From the NCBI RefSeq assembly GCF_900095845.1, contig NZ_FMIX01000004.1:689501-753500 (forward strand): a DNA stretch of 64,000 bases. Reading direction: 5' to 3'. Shown here piece by piece: positions 19,930 to 31,040 of this stretch; position 1 is the first letter of the stretch; each line of letters begins with the position of its first letter. A model generated the notes under the pieces. It did not search any database. It had not been told where the DNA came from and saw nothing but the letters and a program-made list of their open reading frames with translations. The translations under genes were made by a program, and so were the position numbers. The DNA is from Streptococcus timonensis. GTDB lineage: Bacteria > Bacillota > Bacilli > Lactobacillales > Streptococcaceae.

Positions 19930-20514
19930 ATGGCACAGTTGTATTATCGTTATGGGACTATGAATTCAGGAAAGACCATTGAGATTCTTAAAGTAGCCTA
20001 TAACTATGAGGAGCAAGGCAAAAGTGTTGTCATCATGACTTCAGCTCTTGATACGAGAGATGGTGTTGGCTATGTTTCAAGTCGGATTGGGATGAAAAGA
20101 CCAGCAGTTGCTATCGATGATACTACGGATATTTTTGGATTTATTCGAGATTTACCTGAAAAGCCCTACTGTGTTCTTGTCGATGAAGCCCAGTTTTTAA
20201 AGCGTCACCATGTTTACGACCTAGCGCGTGTTGTAGATGAGTTAGATATACCTGTTATGGCATTTGGTTTAAAGAACGACTTTCGTAATGAACTTTTTGA
20301 AGGATCTAGACATCTATTGTTACTAGCAGACAAAATTGATGAGATCAAAACCATCTGCCAGTATTGTAAGAAAAAGGCGACCATGGTACTACGAACGTTA
20401 GATGGGAAACCCACTTATGAAGGTGAACAAATCCAGATAGGTGGTAATGAAACCTATATCTCGGTTTGCCGTAAACATTATTTTGCCCCTGAAATCAATA
20501 AGGAGAATCAATAA
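19930..20514 (+). CDS. tdk: Thymidine kinase
   Basis: A 194-aa type II thymidine kinase that phosphorylates thymidine to dTMP in salvage. The P-loop GTMNSGKT (residues 9-16), Walker [10 protein letters not shown], and a structural zinc site of CQYC plus C..H near the C-terminus are all present. It heads a compact run ending at pvaA, with prfA starting 2 bp after its stop, an order conserved in streptococci. Confidence 0.95.
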   Translation: MAQLYYRYGTMNSGKTIEILKVAYNYEEQGKSVVIMTSALDTRDGVGYVSSRIGMKRPAVAIDDTTDIFGFIRDLPEKPYCVLVDEAQFLKRHHVYDLARVVDELDIPVMAFGLKNDFRNELFEGSRHLLLLADKIDEIKTICQYCKKKATMVLRTLDGKPTYEGEQIQIGGNETYISVCRKHYFAPEINKENQ

Positions 20515-20516
20515 GA

Positions 20517-21596
20517 ATGAACATCTATGATCAACTACAAGCTGTAGAAGACCGTTATGAAGAATTAGGAGAATTGCTCAGTGACCCAGATGTGGTTTCT
20601 GACACTAAGCGTTTCATGGAGCTTTCAAAAGAAGAAGCTTCAACTCGTGACACGGTAACAGCCTACCGTGAATACAAACAAGTCCTTCAAAATATTGTCG
20701 ACGCTGAGGAAATGATTAAAGAATCAGGCGGAGATGCTGACTTGGAAGAAATGGCCAAGCAAGAACTCAAGGACGCTAAGGCTGAAAAAGAAGAGTACGA
20801 AGAAAAACTAAAAATATTGCTTCTTCCAAAGGATCCAAACGATGACAAGAACATCATCCTTGAAATCCGTGGGGCAGCTGGTGGAGACGAAGCAGCACTT
20901 TTTGCTGGAGACCTTCTAACCATGTATCAAAAGTATGCTGAAGCTCAAGGCTGGCGCTTTGAAGTTATGGAAGCTTCTATGAACGGTGTCGGTGGTTTCA
21001 AAGAAGTGGTTGCCATGGTTTCTGGTCAGTCAGTTTATTCTAAACTCAAGTATGAGTCTGGTGCTCACCGTGTGCAACGTGTCCCTGTGACAGAAAGTCA
21101 AGGGCGTGTTCATACCTCAACAGCAACAGTTCTTGTCATGCCTGAGGTAGAAGAAGTAGAATACGATATTGATCCAAAAGACCTACGTGTCGATATCTAC
21201 CATGCATCAGGTGCTGGTGGACAGAACGTCAACAAGGTTGCGACTGCCGTTCGTATCGTTCATTTGCCAACCAATATCAAGGTTGAGATGCAGGAAGAAC
21301 GTACCCAGCAGAAAAACCGTGAGAAGGCTATGAAGATTATTCGTGCGCGTGTTGCTGACCACTTTGCTCAGATTGCCCAAGATGAGCAAGACGCAGAGCG
21401 TAAGTCTACTATCGGTACTGGTGACCGTTCAGAACGTATCCGTACTTACAATTTCCCACAAAATCGTGTAACAGACCACCGTATTGGCTTAACCCTTCAA
21501 AAACTTGATACTATCTTGTCTGGTAAACTAGATGAAGTTGTTGATGCCTTGGTCCTTTACGACCAAACGCAAAAATTGGAAGATTTAAACAAATAA
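20517..21596 (+). CDS. prfA: Peptide chain release factor 1
   Basis: A 359-aa release factor for UAA and UAG codons. The anticodon tripeptide region reads PVT (190-192), the RF1-type variant of PxT, and the catalytic GGQ is at 234-236 (GAGGQNVNK), the glutamine being the target of PrmC, encoded next. The stop overlaps the prmC start by one base. Confidence 0.96.
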   Translation: MNIYDQLQAVEDRYEELGELLSDPDVVSDTKRFMELSKEEASTRDTVTAYREYKQVLQNIVDAEEMIKESGGDADLEEMAKQELKDAKAEKEEYEEKLKILLLPKDPNDDKNIILEIRGAAGGDEAALFAGDLLTMYQKYAEAQGWRFEVMEASMNGVGGFKEVVAMVSGQSVYSKLKYESGAHRVQRVPVTESQGRVHTSTATVLVMPEVEEVEYDIDPKDLRVDIYHASGAGGQNVNKVATAVRIVHLPTNIKVEMQEERTQQKNREKAMKIIRARVADHFAQIAQDEQDAERKSTIGTGDRSERIRTYNFPQNRVTDHRIGLTLQKLDTILSGKLDEVVDALVLYDQTQKLEDLNK

Positions 21597-22423
21597 TGAA
21601 ACTAGCTCAAATTTTTAAAGATTTTGAGGAAAAGTTGATAGCTAAAGGAGAGGAAGCAGAAAGCCTCTCCTTTGTCTATCGTAGCCTAAAAAATCTATCT
21701 TTTACAGACTTCGTCTTTGCCCTCCAGCAAGAAGTAACAGAGGAAGAAAAGCAATTTGTGGAGGAAATCTACAAAAAATTAGCAGCACATATACCTGCTC
21801 AGTACGTCATCGGTCATGCTGAATTCTTTGGGACGGAGTTAAAGGTAGATGAGCGGGTCTTGATTCCCCGTCCAGAGACAGAAGAGCTAGTAGACCTCAT
21901 CTTGACTGAAAATCCTGAGAAAAATCTCAAAGTACTAGATATTGGAACAGGAAGCGGAGCAATTGCCCTTGCTCTAGTTAAAAATAGACCTACCTGGACT
22001 ATCACAGCTACTGATATATCTCAGGATGCATTAGATTTGGCAGAGGAAAATGCTAAAGAGAATTCTGCAGATTTAATTTTTATAAAATCCGATTGTTTCT
22101 CCGAAATTTCTGCAAAATATGATATAATTGTATCCAATCCACCATACATTTCACGTAGTGATGAGTCAGAGGTTGGTTTGAATGTACTACATTCTGAACC
22201 CCATCTAGCACTATTTGCTGATGAGGATGGTCTTGCTATCTACCGCAAAATTGCGGAGGAAGCCAAAGATTATTTAACTGGTGGTGGTAAGATTTATCTT
22301 GAAATTGGCTACAAACAAGGACAAAGTGTCCCTGAACTTTTTAGGAAACATCTTCCTGAAAAAAGAATTCGAACACTCAAAGACCAATTTGGCCAAGATA
22401 GGATGGTTGTCATTGATGATTGA
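21596..22423 (+). CDS. prmC: Release factor glutamine methyltransferase PrmC
   Basis: A 275-aa SAM-dependent methyltransferase that N5-methylates the GGQ glutamine of RF1 and RF2. SAM motif DIGTGSGA (115-122) and substrate motif NPPY (181-184) are intact. Its start overlaps the prfA stop (TAATG), coupling enzyme and substrate, and its 3' end overlaps tsaC by 8 bp. Confidence 0.95.
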   Translation: MKLAQIFKDFEEKLIAKGEEAESLSFVYRSLKNLSFTDFVFALQQEVTEEEKQFVEEIYKKLAAHIPAQYVIGHAEFFGTELKVDERVLIPRPETEELVDLILTENPEKNLKVLDIGTGSGAIALALVKNRPTWTITATDISQDALDLAEENAKENSADLIFIKSDCFSEISAKYDIIVSNPPYISRSDESEVGLNVLHSEPHLALFADEDGLAIYRKIAEEAKDYLTGGGKIYLEIGYKQGQSVPELFRKHLPEKRIRTLKDQFGQDRMVVIDD

Positions 22424-23018
22424 TAGAATAAAGCATGAGTTGAAAAATGGTGGTGCAGTAGTCTTACCGACAGAAACAGTTTATGGTCTTTTTGCAAAAG
22501 CATTAGATGAGAAGGCTGTTGATCATGTCTATCAGCTCAAAGGTCGTCCTAGAGATAAGGCACTCAATCTAAATGTTGCTAGTTTAGACGATATCTTGAA
22601 ATTTTCTAAGAATCAGCCAACTTATATACAACAACTGGTTGAAAACTTTTTACCTGGTCCATTGACTATTATCTTAGAAGCTAATGACAAGGTCCCTTGC
22701 TGGGTCAATTCAGACTTAACGACTGTTGGGTTTCGAATACCCAGTCATCCTATTACCTTAGAATTGATTCGTGAGTGTGGCCCCTTAATCGGCCCATCTG
22801 CCAATATTTCCGGTTGTGAGAGCGGAGTTAACTTTAAGCAAATTCTAGAAGTTTTTGATCGAGAGGTCTTGGGAATAGAAGACGATAGTTTTTTAACAGG
22901 ACAAGATTCTACTATTTTAGATTTAACTGGTAAGAAGGTAAGAATTTTACGGCAAGGTTCCATCACCCAAAAAGACATTCTTACCAAGATTCCCGAAATT
23001 CCTTTTGAGGAGGTTTGA
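22416..23018 (+). CDS. tsaC: L-threonylcarbamoyladenylate synthase (TsaC/YwlC)
   Basis: A 200-aa Sua5/YciO/YrdC protein that makes threonylcarbamoyl-AMP from threonine, bicarbonate and ATP for t6A37 of tRNAs. Signatures: LPTETVYGL near residue 18, KGRPRDKALNL, FLPGPLTII and GPSANISG. A longer in-frame reading from 22281 would sit inside prmC; ATG 22416 fits the family start (MIDRIKHELKNGG). Confidence 0.93.
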   Translation: MIDRIKHELKNGGAVVLPTETVYGLFAKALDEKAVDHVYQLKGRPRDKALNLNVASLDDILKFSKNQPTYIQQLVENFLPGPLTIILEANDKVPCWVNSDLTTVGFRIPSHPITLELIRECGPLIGPSANISGCESGVNFKQILEVFDREVLGIEDDSFLTGQDSTILDLTGKKVRILRQGSITQKDILTKIPEIPFEEV

Positions 23019-23019
23019 T

Positions 23020-23466
23020 ATGCTACGTGCTTTGAAAGCAACAGATGTTGCATCGATTCATGAGATTAACAAAGATGCTTTAGGTTATACTTTTAGTCCA
23101 GAGGAAACAGCTAGTCAACTAGCCAAATTATCCCAAGACTCACATCATTTCCTACTTGGTTATGAGGATGATACTAGTCACGAACTAGTTGGTTATATTC
23201 ACGCTGAGGTTTATGAGTCTCTCTATTCTAAAGCAGGATTCAATATCCTAGCCTTGGCAGTGTTGCCGCAAAGCCAGGGGAGAGGTTTTGGTAGAGATTT
23301 ACTTGAAGGGTTGGAGAAAGAAACAAAAAGACGGGGTTATGAGTTTATTCGATTAAACTCTGCAGACCATCGTCTTGATGCTCATGCATTTTATGAAAGA
23401 GTGGGTTATACTTGTGATAAAGTGCAGAAACGATTTATTAAATTACTAAAAGGAGAAGACCTATGA
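23020..23466 (+). CDS. GNAT family N-acetyltransferase
   Basis: A 148-aa GNAT. The acetyl-CoA loop is [15 protein letters not shown] (Q/RxxGxG/A) near residues 88-102, and the C-terminal [11 protein letters not shown] is the usual final motif. Substrate is not known; the position between tsaC and glyA is conserved in related streptococci. GAGGAGG lies before ATG 23020, 1 bp after the tsaC stop. Confidence 0.88.
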   Translation: MLRALKATDVASIHEINKDALGYTFSPEETASQLAKLSQDSHHFLLGYEDDTSHELVGYIHAEVYESLYSKAGFNILALAVLPQSQGRGFGRDLLEGLEKETKRRGYEFIRLNSADHRLDAHAFYERVGYTCDKVQKRFIKLLKGEDL

Positions 23467-24719
23467 TTTTTGACAAAGATGATTTTAAAGCTTATGACGC
23501 GGATCTTTGGGATGCTATTGCTAAAGAAGAGGAACGTCAACAAAACAATATTGAGTTAATCGCTTCCGAAAACGTTGTAACTAAGGCTGTAATGGCTGCG
23601 CAAGGGTCTATTTTAACCAATAAATATGCTGAAGGATACCCAGGACGTCGTTATTATGGCGGTACTGATGTAGTAGATGTTATCGAAACTTTAGCTATTG
23701 AACGTGCAAAAGAAATTTTTGGTGCTAAGTTTGCTAATGTACAACCCCACTCAGGAAGCCAAGCAAACTGTGCTGCCTATATGGCTTTGATTGAGCCAGG
23801 TGACACTGTCTTGGGGATGGATTTGGCAGCAGGTGGGCACTTGACTCACGGAGCTCCTGTTAGCTTCTCAGGTCAAACCTACAACTTTGTCTCTTACAGT
23901 GTCGATCCTGAGACAGAAGTCTTGGACTTTGATGCTATCCTGAAACAAGCCCAGGAAGTTAAACCAAAACTAATTGTTGCTGGAGCTTCGGCTTATTCGC
24001 AAATTATCGATTTTTCAAAATTCCGTGAAATCTCAGATGCTGTTGGTGCAAAACTCATGGTTGATATGGCTCATATTGCTGGTTTGGTGGCAGCTGGTCT
24101 TCATCCAAGTCCAGTTCCATATGCACATATCACAACGACAACGACCCACAAAACACTTCGTGGGCCACGTGGTGGCTTGATATTGACTAACGATGAAGAA
24201 CTTGCTAAGAAAATTAACTCTGCTATTTTCCCTGGTATTCAAGGTGGACCATTAGAGCATGTTATCGCAGCAAAAGCTGTTTCATTCAAAGAAGTATTGG
24301 ATCCTGCTTTTAAAGATTATGCTGCTAATGTCATCAAGAACAGCAAGGCTATGGCAGATGTCTTCTTGCAAGATCCTGATTTCCGTATTATTTCTGGCGG
24401 AACTGAAAACCATCTTTTCCTTGTTGATGTAACCAAGGTTGTAGAGAACGGAAAGGTTGCTCAAAACCTACTTGATGAGGTTAACATTACCCTAAATAAA
24501 AACTCTATCCCTTACGAAACCTTGTCTCCATTCAAGACAAGTGGAATTCGTATCGGAGCAGCCGCAATAACTGCACGTGGTTTTGGTGAAGAGGAAAGCC
24601 GAAAAGTGGCAGAGCTCATCATTAAAGCTCTTAAGAATGCAGATAATGAAGCTGTATTAGAAGAAGTAAGAAGTGCAGTCAAAACTTTGACAGATGCCTT
24701 CCCATTATACGAGGACTAA
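23463..24719 (+). CDS. glyA: Serine hydroxymethyltransferase
   Basis: A 418-aa PLP enzyme that interconverts serine and glycine with tetrahydrofolate, supplying one-carbon units. The PLP lysine is K230 in [21 protein letters not shown] (97-102) and [13 protein letters not shown] are family motifs. It overlaps the GNAT gene by 4 bp (ATGA), so the two are translationally coupled. Confidence 0.97.
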   Translation: MIFDKDDFKAYDADLWDAIAKEEERQQNNIELIASENVVTKAVMAAQGSILTNKYAEGYPGRRYYGGTDVVDVIETLAIERAKEIFGAKFANVQPHSGSQANCAAYMALIEPGDTVLGMDLAAGGHLTHGAPVSFSGQTYNFVSYSVDPETEVLDFDAILKQAQEVKPKLIVAGASAYSQIIDFSKFREISDAVGAKLMVDMAHIAGLVAAGLHPSPVPYAHITTTTTHKTLRGPRGGLILTNDEELAKKINSAIFPGIQGGPLEHVIAAKAVSFKEVLDPAFKDYAANVIKNSKAMADVFLQDPDFRIISGGTENHLFLVDVTKVVENGKVAQNLLDEVNITLNKNSIPYETLSPFKTSGIRIGAAAITARGFGEEESRKVAELIIKALKNADNEAVLEEVRSAVKTLTDAFPLYED

Positions 24720-24726
24720 TACTTTT

Positions 24727-25701
24727 ATGGACATTTATATTAAGAAAGCCATTATCCATCAGTTCAGCTCTGTTGACACGGAGTTGTTTCTAGCGGATAA
24801 GTTTCTCAATATTACTCCAAAAATCGAAGAATACCTACGCAAAAAGGTTGAGCGTGTGTATTCAGATGAAGCTAAGACTGGGATTTTCGAAGAAGAAAAT
24901 CCCTTCTTCAATCACATCACAGACGATTTGTTGGAGACTTCAGTAACACTAGCCAATCTTTGGAAAGAAGAGTTCAGCATTTCTGAGAATCTCAAGACTA
25001 ATGATTTAATTTTCGTTCAGTTCTCCAAAGATGGCGTAGAGCATTTTGCTTTTTTACGTATTGCTTTACGCGAGACTTTAACTCACCTTGGTGGAGAGGT
25101 CGATAATCCAATCAGGCTGACTCAGAATAACTTACCTGGTTTTGGAACAGGTGCTGATGAAGCTTTAGTCGTTAATCTACAGACTCGTAAATACCACCTC
25201 ATTGAAAAGCGTATCAAGTACAACGGAGCCTTTCTCAATTATTTTTCAGAAAATCTCCTAGCTGTAAATCCTAAAATTTCTCCAAAGAAATCTATCAAGG
25301 AACTTGAAAAAACAGCTCAAAAGATTGCCGAAACCTTTAACACAGATGATTTTCAATTTCAATCCAAGGTAAAATCAGCAATTTTCAATCATCTAGAAGA
25401 AAATAATGAACTTTCTCCTGAAAAATTAGCTAACGATTTATTTGATAACAATCTGACGGCTCGTTTAAGCTTTGTTGATCAAGTGAAAGAAGCAGTACCG
25501 GAACCTGTGCAATTTGATGAAATAGATGCTAGTCGTCAACTGAAACGCTTTGAAAACCAAAAACTTTCTCTATCAAATGGGATTGAATTAATTGTGCCAA
25601 ATAGTATTTATCAAGATACTGCGTCGGTTGAATTTATTCAAAACGACAATGGAACATACTCTATCTTAATCAAAAATATCGAGGATATACAAAGTAAATA
25701 A
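24727..25701 (+). CDS. Nucleoid-associated protein, NdpA/YejK family
   Basis: A 324-aa protein of the 37-kDa nucleoid-associated (NdpA/YejK) family. The N-terminal [12 protein letters not shown] and the central [17 protein letters not shown] match the family layout. The role in streptococci is not established. ATG 24727 is 7 bp after the glyA stop; an earlier in-frame start inside glyA is rejected. Its last base overlaps the pvaA start. Confidence 0.82.
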   Translation: MDIYIKKAIIHQFSSVDTELFLADKFLNITPKIEEYLRKKVERVYSDEAKTGIFEEENPFFNHITDDLLETSVTLANLWKEEFSISENLKTNDLIFVQFSKDGVEHFAFLRIALRETLTHLGGEVDNPIRLTQNNLPGFGTGADEALVVNLQTRKYHLIEKRIKYNGAFLNYFSENLLAVNPKISPKKSIKELEKTAQKIAETFNTDDFQFQSKVKSAIFNHLEENNELSPEKLANDLFDNNLTARLSFVDQVKEAVPEPVQFDEIDASRQLKRFENQKLSLSNGIELIVPNSIYQDTASVEFIQNDNGTYSILIKNIEDIQSK

Positions 25702-26303
25702 TGTTTAAATTTATACGAAGAATGCTGGTACTAGCAGTCTTCCTTTTCGCTGGATATAAAGCTTATCTGATTCGTCAGGATGTCAAACAAGTCATGACCT
25801 ATCAACCCTTGGTTCGCGAAATCTTGAATGAAAGAGATACCCCAGCAAACGAAGAGCTTGTGCTCGCCATGATTTATACAGAAACTAAGGGTAAAGAAGG
25901 AGACGTGATGCAGTCAAGTGAATCTGCTAGTGGCTCTACTGATACCATAAACGATAATGAAAGTAGTATTCGGCAAGGGGTTCAAACCTTGACAGAAAAT
26001 CTCTATCTAGCTCAAGAAAAAGGAGTGGATGTCTGGACAGCCATTCAAGCTTATAACTTTGGACCTGCTTATATCGATTTTATCGCCCAGAATGGGAAAA
26101 AGAATACTCTTGTACTAGCTAAACAATACTCCAGAGATACAGTCGCACCTATATTAGGAAATACAACAGGGAAAACCTATCGCTACATCAATCCCATTTC
26201 TATTTTTCAGGGTGGAGAACTTTATGTGGATGGGGGAAACTATTATTACTCTAGACAGGTTCAGCTAAATCTCTATATTATGAAAATTTTTAATCTATTT
26301 TAA
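25701..26303 (+). CDS. pvaA: Lysozyme-like surface protein PvaA
   Basis: A 200-aa protein with an N-terminal hydrophobic segment (residues ~7-20) and a lysozyme-like domain. [20 protein letters not shown] with catalytic E (about residue 57) and the later [14 protein letters not shown] match the pneumococcal vaccine antigen A family, a peptidoglycan hydrolase-like goose-lysozyme fold. Genomic position after glyA and the NdpA gene is the same as in S. pneumoniae. A perfect-stem terminator ends the tdk-to-pvaA run. Confidence 0.87.
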   Translation: MFKFIRRMLVLAVFLFAGYKAYLIRQDVKQVMTYQPLVREILNERDTPANEELVLAMIYTETKGKEGDVMQSSESASGSTDTINDNESSIRQGVQTLTENLYLAQEKGVDVWTAIQAYNFGPAYIDFIAQNGKKNTLVLAKQYSRDTVAPILGNTTGKTYRYINPISIFQGGELYVDGGNYYYSRQVQLNLYIMKIFNLF

Positions 26304-26330
26304 GCACCTAGAATTTCTAGGTGCTTTTAT
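26302..26330 (+). terminator. terminator of the tdk-pvaA operon
   Basis: AAGCACCTAGAA-TTTCTAGGTGCTT is a fully palindromic stem followed by TTAT, starting at the pvaA stop codon. Confidence 0.85.
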
Positions 26331-26384
26331 AAGTTTTCTTTAAGAATAGTTTAATATGCTAGAGAAGAAAAGGAGGAACGTCTC

Positions 26385-27359
26385 ATGCGAAAGAAATTCT
26401 TTCTGACGAGCGCTGCTGTTCTTTTGGCGGTTGCAAAACTGCAAAGCGTTCAAGCAGCAACTAATGTTCAAAAAGTCATTGATGAAACCTATGTTCAACC
26501 TGAGTATGTCTTAGGTTCTTCATTAACGGAAGATCAAAAAAATCAAACACTTAAAAAACTTGGCTACGATGCCTCTAAAGATACAAAACAGTTGAAAACT
26601 ATGACACCGGATGTCTACTCAAAGATTATGAATGTAGCAAATGATTCAAGTCTTCAACTTTATTCATCAGCAAAAATTCAAAAATTAGGAGAAAAATCAC
26701 CACTTGAGGTCAAGATTGAGACACCTGAAAATATCACTAAAGTGACGCAAGATATGTACCGTAATGCGGCTGTTACCTTGGGTGTGGAGCACGCGCGTAT
26801 CATCGTTGCGGCACCAATTCCAGTTACTGGTGAAAGTGCCTTAGCAGGTATTTACTATTCCCTTGAGTCTAATGGTGTTCAGTTACCTCAGGAGAATAAA
26901 AACTTGGCTCAGGAGGAGTTAAAAGCCTTGTCAGACATCAATGATGAAAACAAGGACAAATCTGGCTATGATGCCAATAAACTCAACGTAGCCCTTGCTG
27001 ATATCAAGGCTGCTATTGCTAAAGCTAAAGAGTCTAAAGGTGAGCTCACAGAGGATGATGTTCGTAAGATTGTCGAAGACACATTAAAAAATTATAAACT
27101 AGATCAGGTTATAACAGGAAATCAGATCAATGTCATCATTAACTTTGCCTTCAATCTTTCAAAGAGTGATATTTTAAATAACGAAGACTTTACTAAGACG
27201 CTAAAAGATCTGAAACAAAGTATCGTTGCACAAGCAGGTGATAGTTTCAGCAATATCGATCTAAACTTTGATGCCAATAAAGCTATTCAAGACGGTGGAA
27301 ACATCCTTAGCTCAATTTGGCAAGCTATCCTTGATTTCTTCAAGAGTTTTGGTGCTTAG
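26385..27359 (+). CDS. Secreted DUF1002 protein
   Basis: A 324-aa exported protein. Signal peptide residues 1-25 (RKKFFLTSAAVLLAVAKLQSVQA, cleavage after QAA-type site). The mature part begins with a DUF1002-like domain of unknown role (LGSSLTEDQKNQTLKKLG, repeated YxxxMxxVAN-like segments), then helical Lys/Glu-rich sequence and a hydrophobic C-terminal helix (GNILSSIWQAILDFFKSFGA). AGGAGG precedes the ATG. It lies at the same place relative to pvaA and rlmD as in pneumococcus. Confidence 0.8.
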   Translation: MRKKFFLTSAAVLLAVAKLQSVQAATNVQKVIDETYVQPEYVLGSSLTEDQKNQTLKKLGYDASKDTKQLKTMTPDVYSKIMNVANDSSLQLYSSAKIQKLGEKSPLEVKIETPENITKVTQDMYRNAAVTLGVEHARIIVAAPIPVTGESALAGIYYSLESNGVQLPQENKNLAQEELKALSDINDENKDKSGYDANKLNVALADIKAAIAKAKESKGELTEDDVRKIVEDTLKNYKLDQVITGNQINVIINFAFNLSKSDILNNEDFTKTLKDLKQSIVAQAGDSFSNIDLNFDANKAIQDGGNILSSIWQAILDFFKSFGA

Positions 27360-27368
27360 GTCATTTCA

Positions 27369-27377
27369 TGGTATAAT
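27369..27377 (+). promoter_or_regulatory. extended -10 promoter of rlmD
   Basis: TGG-TATAAT ends 56 bp before the rlmD start, just after the DUF1002 stop. Confidence 0.55.
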
Positions 27378-27421
27378 AGATGGTAACAGGATTGTTGCCG
27401 TCTTTTTTTGTCGGTTTATAG

Positions 27422-28842
<1,421 letters not shown>

Positions 28843-28941
28843 GTTAAGTCTTTATTACTAAATACTGAATACAAAATATTAAAAAGGTATAAAAGTATCC
28901 TAATTTAAATATTTATATTTTAAAAAGAAAATAATTGATAC

Positions 28942-28960
28942 AAGTGTAACACCTGTGATA
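28942..28960 (+). promoter_or_regulatory. 19-bp operator-like box 1, in the RHH gene promoter
   Basis: AAGTGTAACACCTGTGATA sits between a TTGATA -35 (28935-28940) and a TAGAAT -10 (28959-28964). It is near-palindromic in its first half (AGTGT/ACACCT) and matches box 2 (29202-29220) at 15 of 19 positions. Confidence 0.7.
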
Positions 28961-28982
28961 GAATTGACTTGAGGTGAAGAAA

Positions 28983-29171
28983 ATGGCAACTGATAAAAAT
29001 AGAATAATGATTAGCTTGGATGATAAAAATCTAGAGAAACTTGAAAATTTAGTAGAAGATGCTAGAGATAGAAGAGGAATGCGACTAACAAAGTCCCAAG
29101 TTATAGAATTGCTCCTAAATACTGTTGATTATTTCGATGATATTATGGGAGCTATTTACTCAAAAAAATAA
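28983..29171 (+). CDS. Ribbon-helix-helix (CopG-like) DNA-binding protein
   Basis: A 62-aa protein with the RHH pattern: a short strand RIMISLDDKNLEKLENL followed by two helices, the second being LTKSQVIELLLNTVDYF. Such proteins are typically dimeric autorepressors in plasmids and integrative elements. It is the first gene behind rlmD. Identical-type 19-bp boxes lie in its own promoter and upstream of the next gene, so it is the likely regulator of both. ATG 28983 is preceded by GAGGTG. Confidence 0.72.
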   Translation: MATDKNRIMISLDDKNLEKLENLVEDARDRRGMRLTKSQVIELLLNTVDYFDDIMGAIYSKK

Positions 29172-29197
29172 CAGCAAAAATGCTATTATTTTTTTAC
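29168..29197 (+). terminator. terminator between RHH gene and ATP-grasp gene
   Basis: ATAACAGCA-aaaa-TGCTATTAT, 9-bp stem with one mismatch, then a T-run. It overlaps the RHH stop codon. Confidence 0.65.
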
Positions 29198-29201
29198 CAA
29201 C

Positions 29202-29220
29202 AGGTGCAACACTAGTGATA
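29202..29220 (+). promoter_or_regulatory. 19-bp operator-like box 2, upstream of the ATP-grasp gene
   Basis: AGGTGCAACACTAGTGATA, 14 bp before the start codon; same core GTG-YAACAC and GTGATA as box 1, at the equivalent distance before a weak TATAGG -10. Confidence 0.7.
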
Positions 29221-29233
29221 TAGGAGTGATAAA

Positions 29234-29998
29234 ATGGTTGTTTATATTAGACAAAGCAAACTACCAAGTGAAGTTTCAATTAATAAGTACAATGCTCAAG
29301 TAGGTGCATACTTACAAGGAGAAGAAGTTATTTTATATCAATCTTTTTCTGAAATAGAACAGTTAACAAGTGAAGATATAGTTGTAGATTATATAATGGA
29401 GACTAGAGCATTACTAAAAATGATGGGGTTAAACGTTCCGGTTTATGACTATCCTATTGAGCTCAAAGAGTTTTATGGTCGAAAGATTTATGAAGGCGTT
29501 TTGGGAGAGATTGTAAATATACCTGATAATTGGGGAAAATTTATTAAGCCCAAAGCTGGTTCAAAAGTCTTTACTGGAAGAGTTGTTAACGGAACCCGTG
29601 ATTTGATAGGTATTGGTTTACCTTTTGACTATCCTATATGGATTAGTGAGGTTGTAGAATTCATAGCAGAATGGCGTTGTTTTGTGTTAGATGGTCGCGT
29701 ATTAGATGTTCGACCCTATACAGGTGACTATAATGCACAATTTGATCCTAGTGTAATTGATGAAGCCATATCATGTTGGAAAGATGCGCCAATAGCTTAT
29801 GGACTAGATATCGGTGTTACTAGTGATGGCAGGACACTTGTTGTTGAAGTAAATGATGGTTATGCATTGGGAAATTATGGCCTTTCTCCTTTAAATTCGA
29901 TCAATTTTCATAAAGCTAGATGGAAAGAAATGGTAAAACCTTATTTTGAAAAAAACGATGTTTTTAATATGCCTGAAAATGAAAATATAAGTCTCTAA
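29234..29998 (+). CDS. ATP-grasp domain protein (DUF4343-like)
   Basis: The 254-aa protein has a compact ATP-grasp fold. FIKPKAGSKVF (K105 region) is the ATP-phosphate lysine, SEVVEFIAEWRCFV the adenine/hinge segment, DVRPYTG a strand, and VVEVNDGYALGNYG (E205, N207) the metal-binding pair. It should be an ATP-dependent ligase making an acyl-phosphate intermediate; the substrate is unknown. It sits behind the shared 19-bp box and a terminator, so it has its own regulated transcript. Confidence 0.75.
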   Translation: MVVYIRQSKLPSEVSINKYNAQVGAYLQGEEVILYQSFSEIEQLTSEDIVVDYIMETRALLKMMGLNVPVYDYPIELKEFYGRKIYEGVLGEIVNIPDNWGKFIKPKAGSKVFTGRVVNGTRDLIGIGLPFDYPIWISEVVEFIAEWRCFVLDGRVLDVRPYTGDYNAQFDPSVIDEAISCWKDAPIAYGLDIGVTSDGRTLVVEVNDGYALGNYGLSPLNSINFHKARWKEMVKPYFEKNDVFNMPENENISL

Positions 29999-30022
29999 AG
30001 GAACGGAAGAAAATCTGTGTTT

Positions 30023-30050
30023 AACTGCAACTAGTAAGTTGCAGTTTTTT
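30023..30050 (+). terminator. terminator after the ATP-grasp gene
   Basis: AACTGCAACT-agta-AGTTGCAGTT then TTTT; 10-bp perfect stem. Confidence 0.9.
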
Positions 30051-30129
30051 ATTTTGAATAATGATATAATAGGATAAGAAAATAATGAAAACGCTATATA
30101 TTTGAAAGTTGAATAGGAAAGTAGAAAGT

Positions 30130-30189
30130 ATGAAAACAATTGATATGATTATTAAATCATCAACTGATTTAGTTATGTATCTTACATAA
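30130..30189 (+). CDS. Possible 19-aa peptide ORF before the GNAT gene
   Basis: ATG to TAA encodes MKTIDMIIKSSTDLVMYLT, downstream of a TATAAT-like box near 30063 and 20 bp before the GNAT start. A weak GGAAAG precedes it. It could be a leader peptide, the stub of a deleted gene, or chance. I do not recognise it. Confidence 0.25.
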   Translation: MKTIDMIIKSSTDLVMYLT

Positions 30190-30209
30190 AGAGAAAGGAA
30201 TTAATTATC

Positions 30210-30686
30210 ATGAAATTATCTTTGTATAGTGAAGTTGAACATTACCATTCTTTAAGTTCTTATTCTTTAAATGATATTACACATACTGATACCCCAAAAA
30301 ATATTATTGAAAAGTCTAAAAAAGATAAGGATAGATACCCAATAGTAATACTTAATAAAGACCATAAAGTAATTGGTTTTTTTTGCCTACACCTAAACAC
30401 TGGTCCTAAAGAGTACGGCTATTATCAAAATGATTATGCGCTTATTAGAGGATTTTCTATTGATGATAATTTCAGAAATCAAGGATATGGTTCTAATGCT
30501 CTGAATGGAATATTTGAATTCATAGATTCAACTTTGAAATTAGAAATTAACCATATTATATTGGCTGTAAATGAAAAAAATATATTGGCTCAAAAAGCAT
30601 ATAGAAATTCAGGTTTTTTTGTTGTGAAAAAAGATTTAGAAGGAAAAAGGGGGAAATTAATTATTATGGAGAAAAGCAAAAACTAG
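30210..30686 (+). CDS. GNAT family N-acetyltransferase
   Basis: A 158-aa GNAT, RimI-like. The CoA loop is GFSIDDNFRNQGYGSNAL (residues ~82-99) and the C-terminal NILAQKAYRNSGFFVV fits the final strand-helix. Substrate unknown. AAAGGA precedes the ATG. Codon use is very AT-rich (AAT, AAA, ATA), unlike the core genes, in keeping with recent acquisition. Its stop lies inside the terminator stem. Confidence 0.82.
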   Translation: MKLSLYSEVEHYHSLSSYSLNDITHTDTPKNIIEKSKKDKDRYPIVILNKDHKVIGFFCLHLNTGPKEYGYYQNDYALIRGFSIDDNFRNQGYGSNALNGIFEFIDSTLKLEINHIILAVNEKNILAQKAYRNSGFFVVKKDLEGKRGKLIIMEKSKN

Positions 30687-30710
30687 TATCATTACTAGTT
30701 TCTGCTTTTC
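30671..30710. terminator. bidirectional terminator after the GNAT gene
   Basis: GAAAAGCA-aAAACTAGT-atcatt-ACTAGTTT-cTGCTTTTC: a long two-part stem overlapping the GNAT stop; it also faces the broken Rgg gene. Confidence 0.75.
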
Positions 30711-30733
30711 ACTAAGTCTTTAAAGTTAGTATT

Positions 30734-31040
30734 CTATCTTGTTTCCACATTTTGAGAGAAATAATCTATATACTGAGATTTCATATTTTGCTCTTCTAAA
30801 ATATCAAAGACTTGGATAGCCTGTTTCATTTTTTCAACACCAGTATCTAAATTCTTTTTAAATTCAAAGTAGCCCTTAGCATAAAGGAAAACAGTTTGTT
30901 CATAGTAATTTAATTCGTTATCTAATAGTTTTGTAATCTCTGCAATAAGAAATGTGCAATTATGAAATTTTTCTTTATCAATACTTAATATCAAACAATT
31001 AATGGCAAGTTGAGTAACTAATCTTTTATTTGTTTTGTTT
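30734..31040 (-). pseudogene. Rgg/MutR-family regulator, C-terminal remnant
   Basis: The minus-strand frame encodes ~100 residues ([22 protein letters not shown]... through [15 protein letters not shown]) that match the helical C-terminal domain of Rgg-type quorum-sensing regulators. Everything upstream of about 31040, including the helix-turn-helix and most of the repeat domain, is absent: the frame stays open but continues antisense through the VOC gene, so an unrelated sequence has replaced the 5' part. Confidence 0.65.

Noticed and set aside
22281-22415. N-terminal extension of TsaC
   Set aside because: It reads antisense-free but out of frame within prmC, lacks a ribosome site and would add 45 residues foreign to the family.
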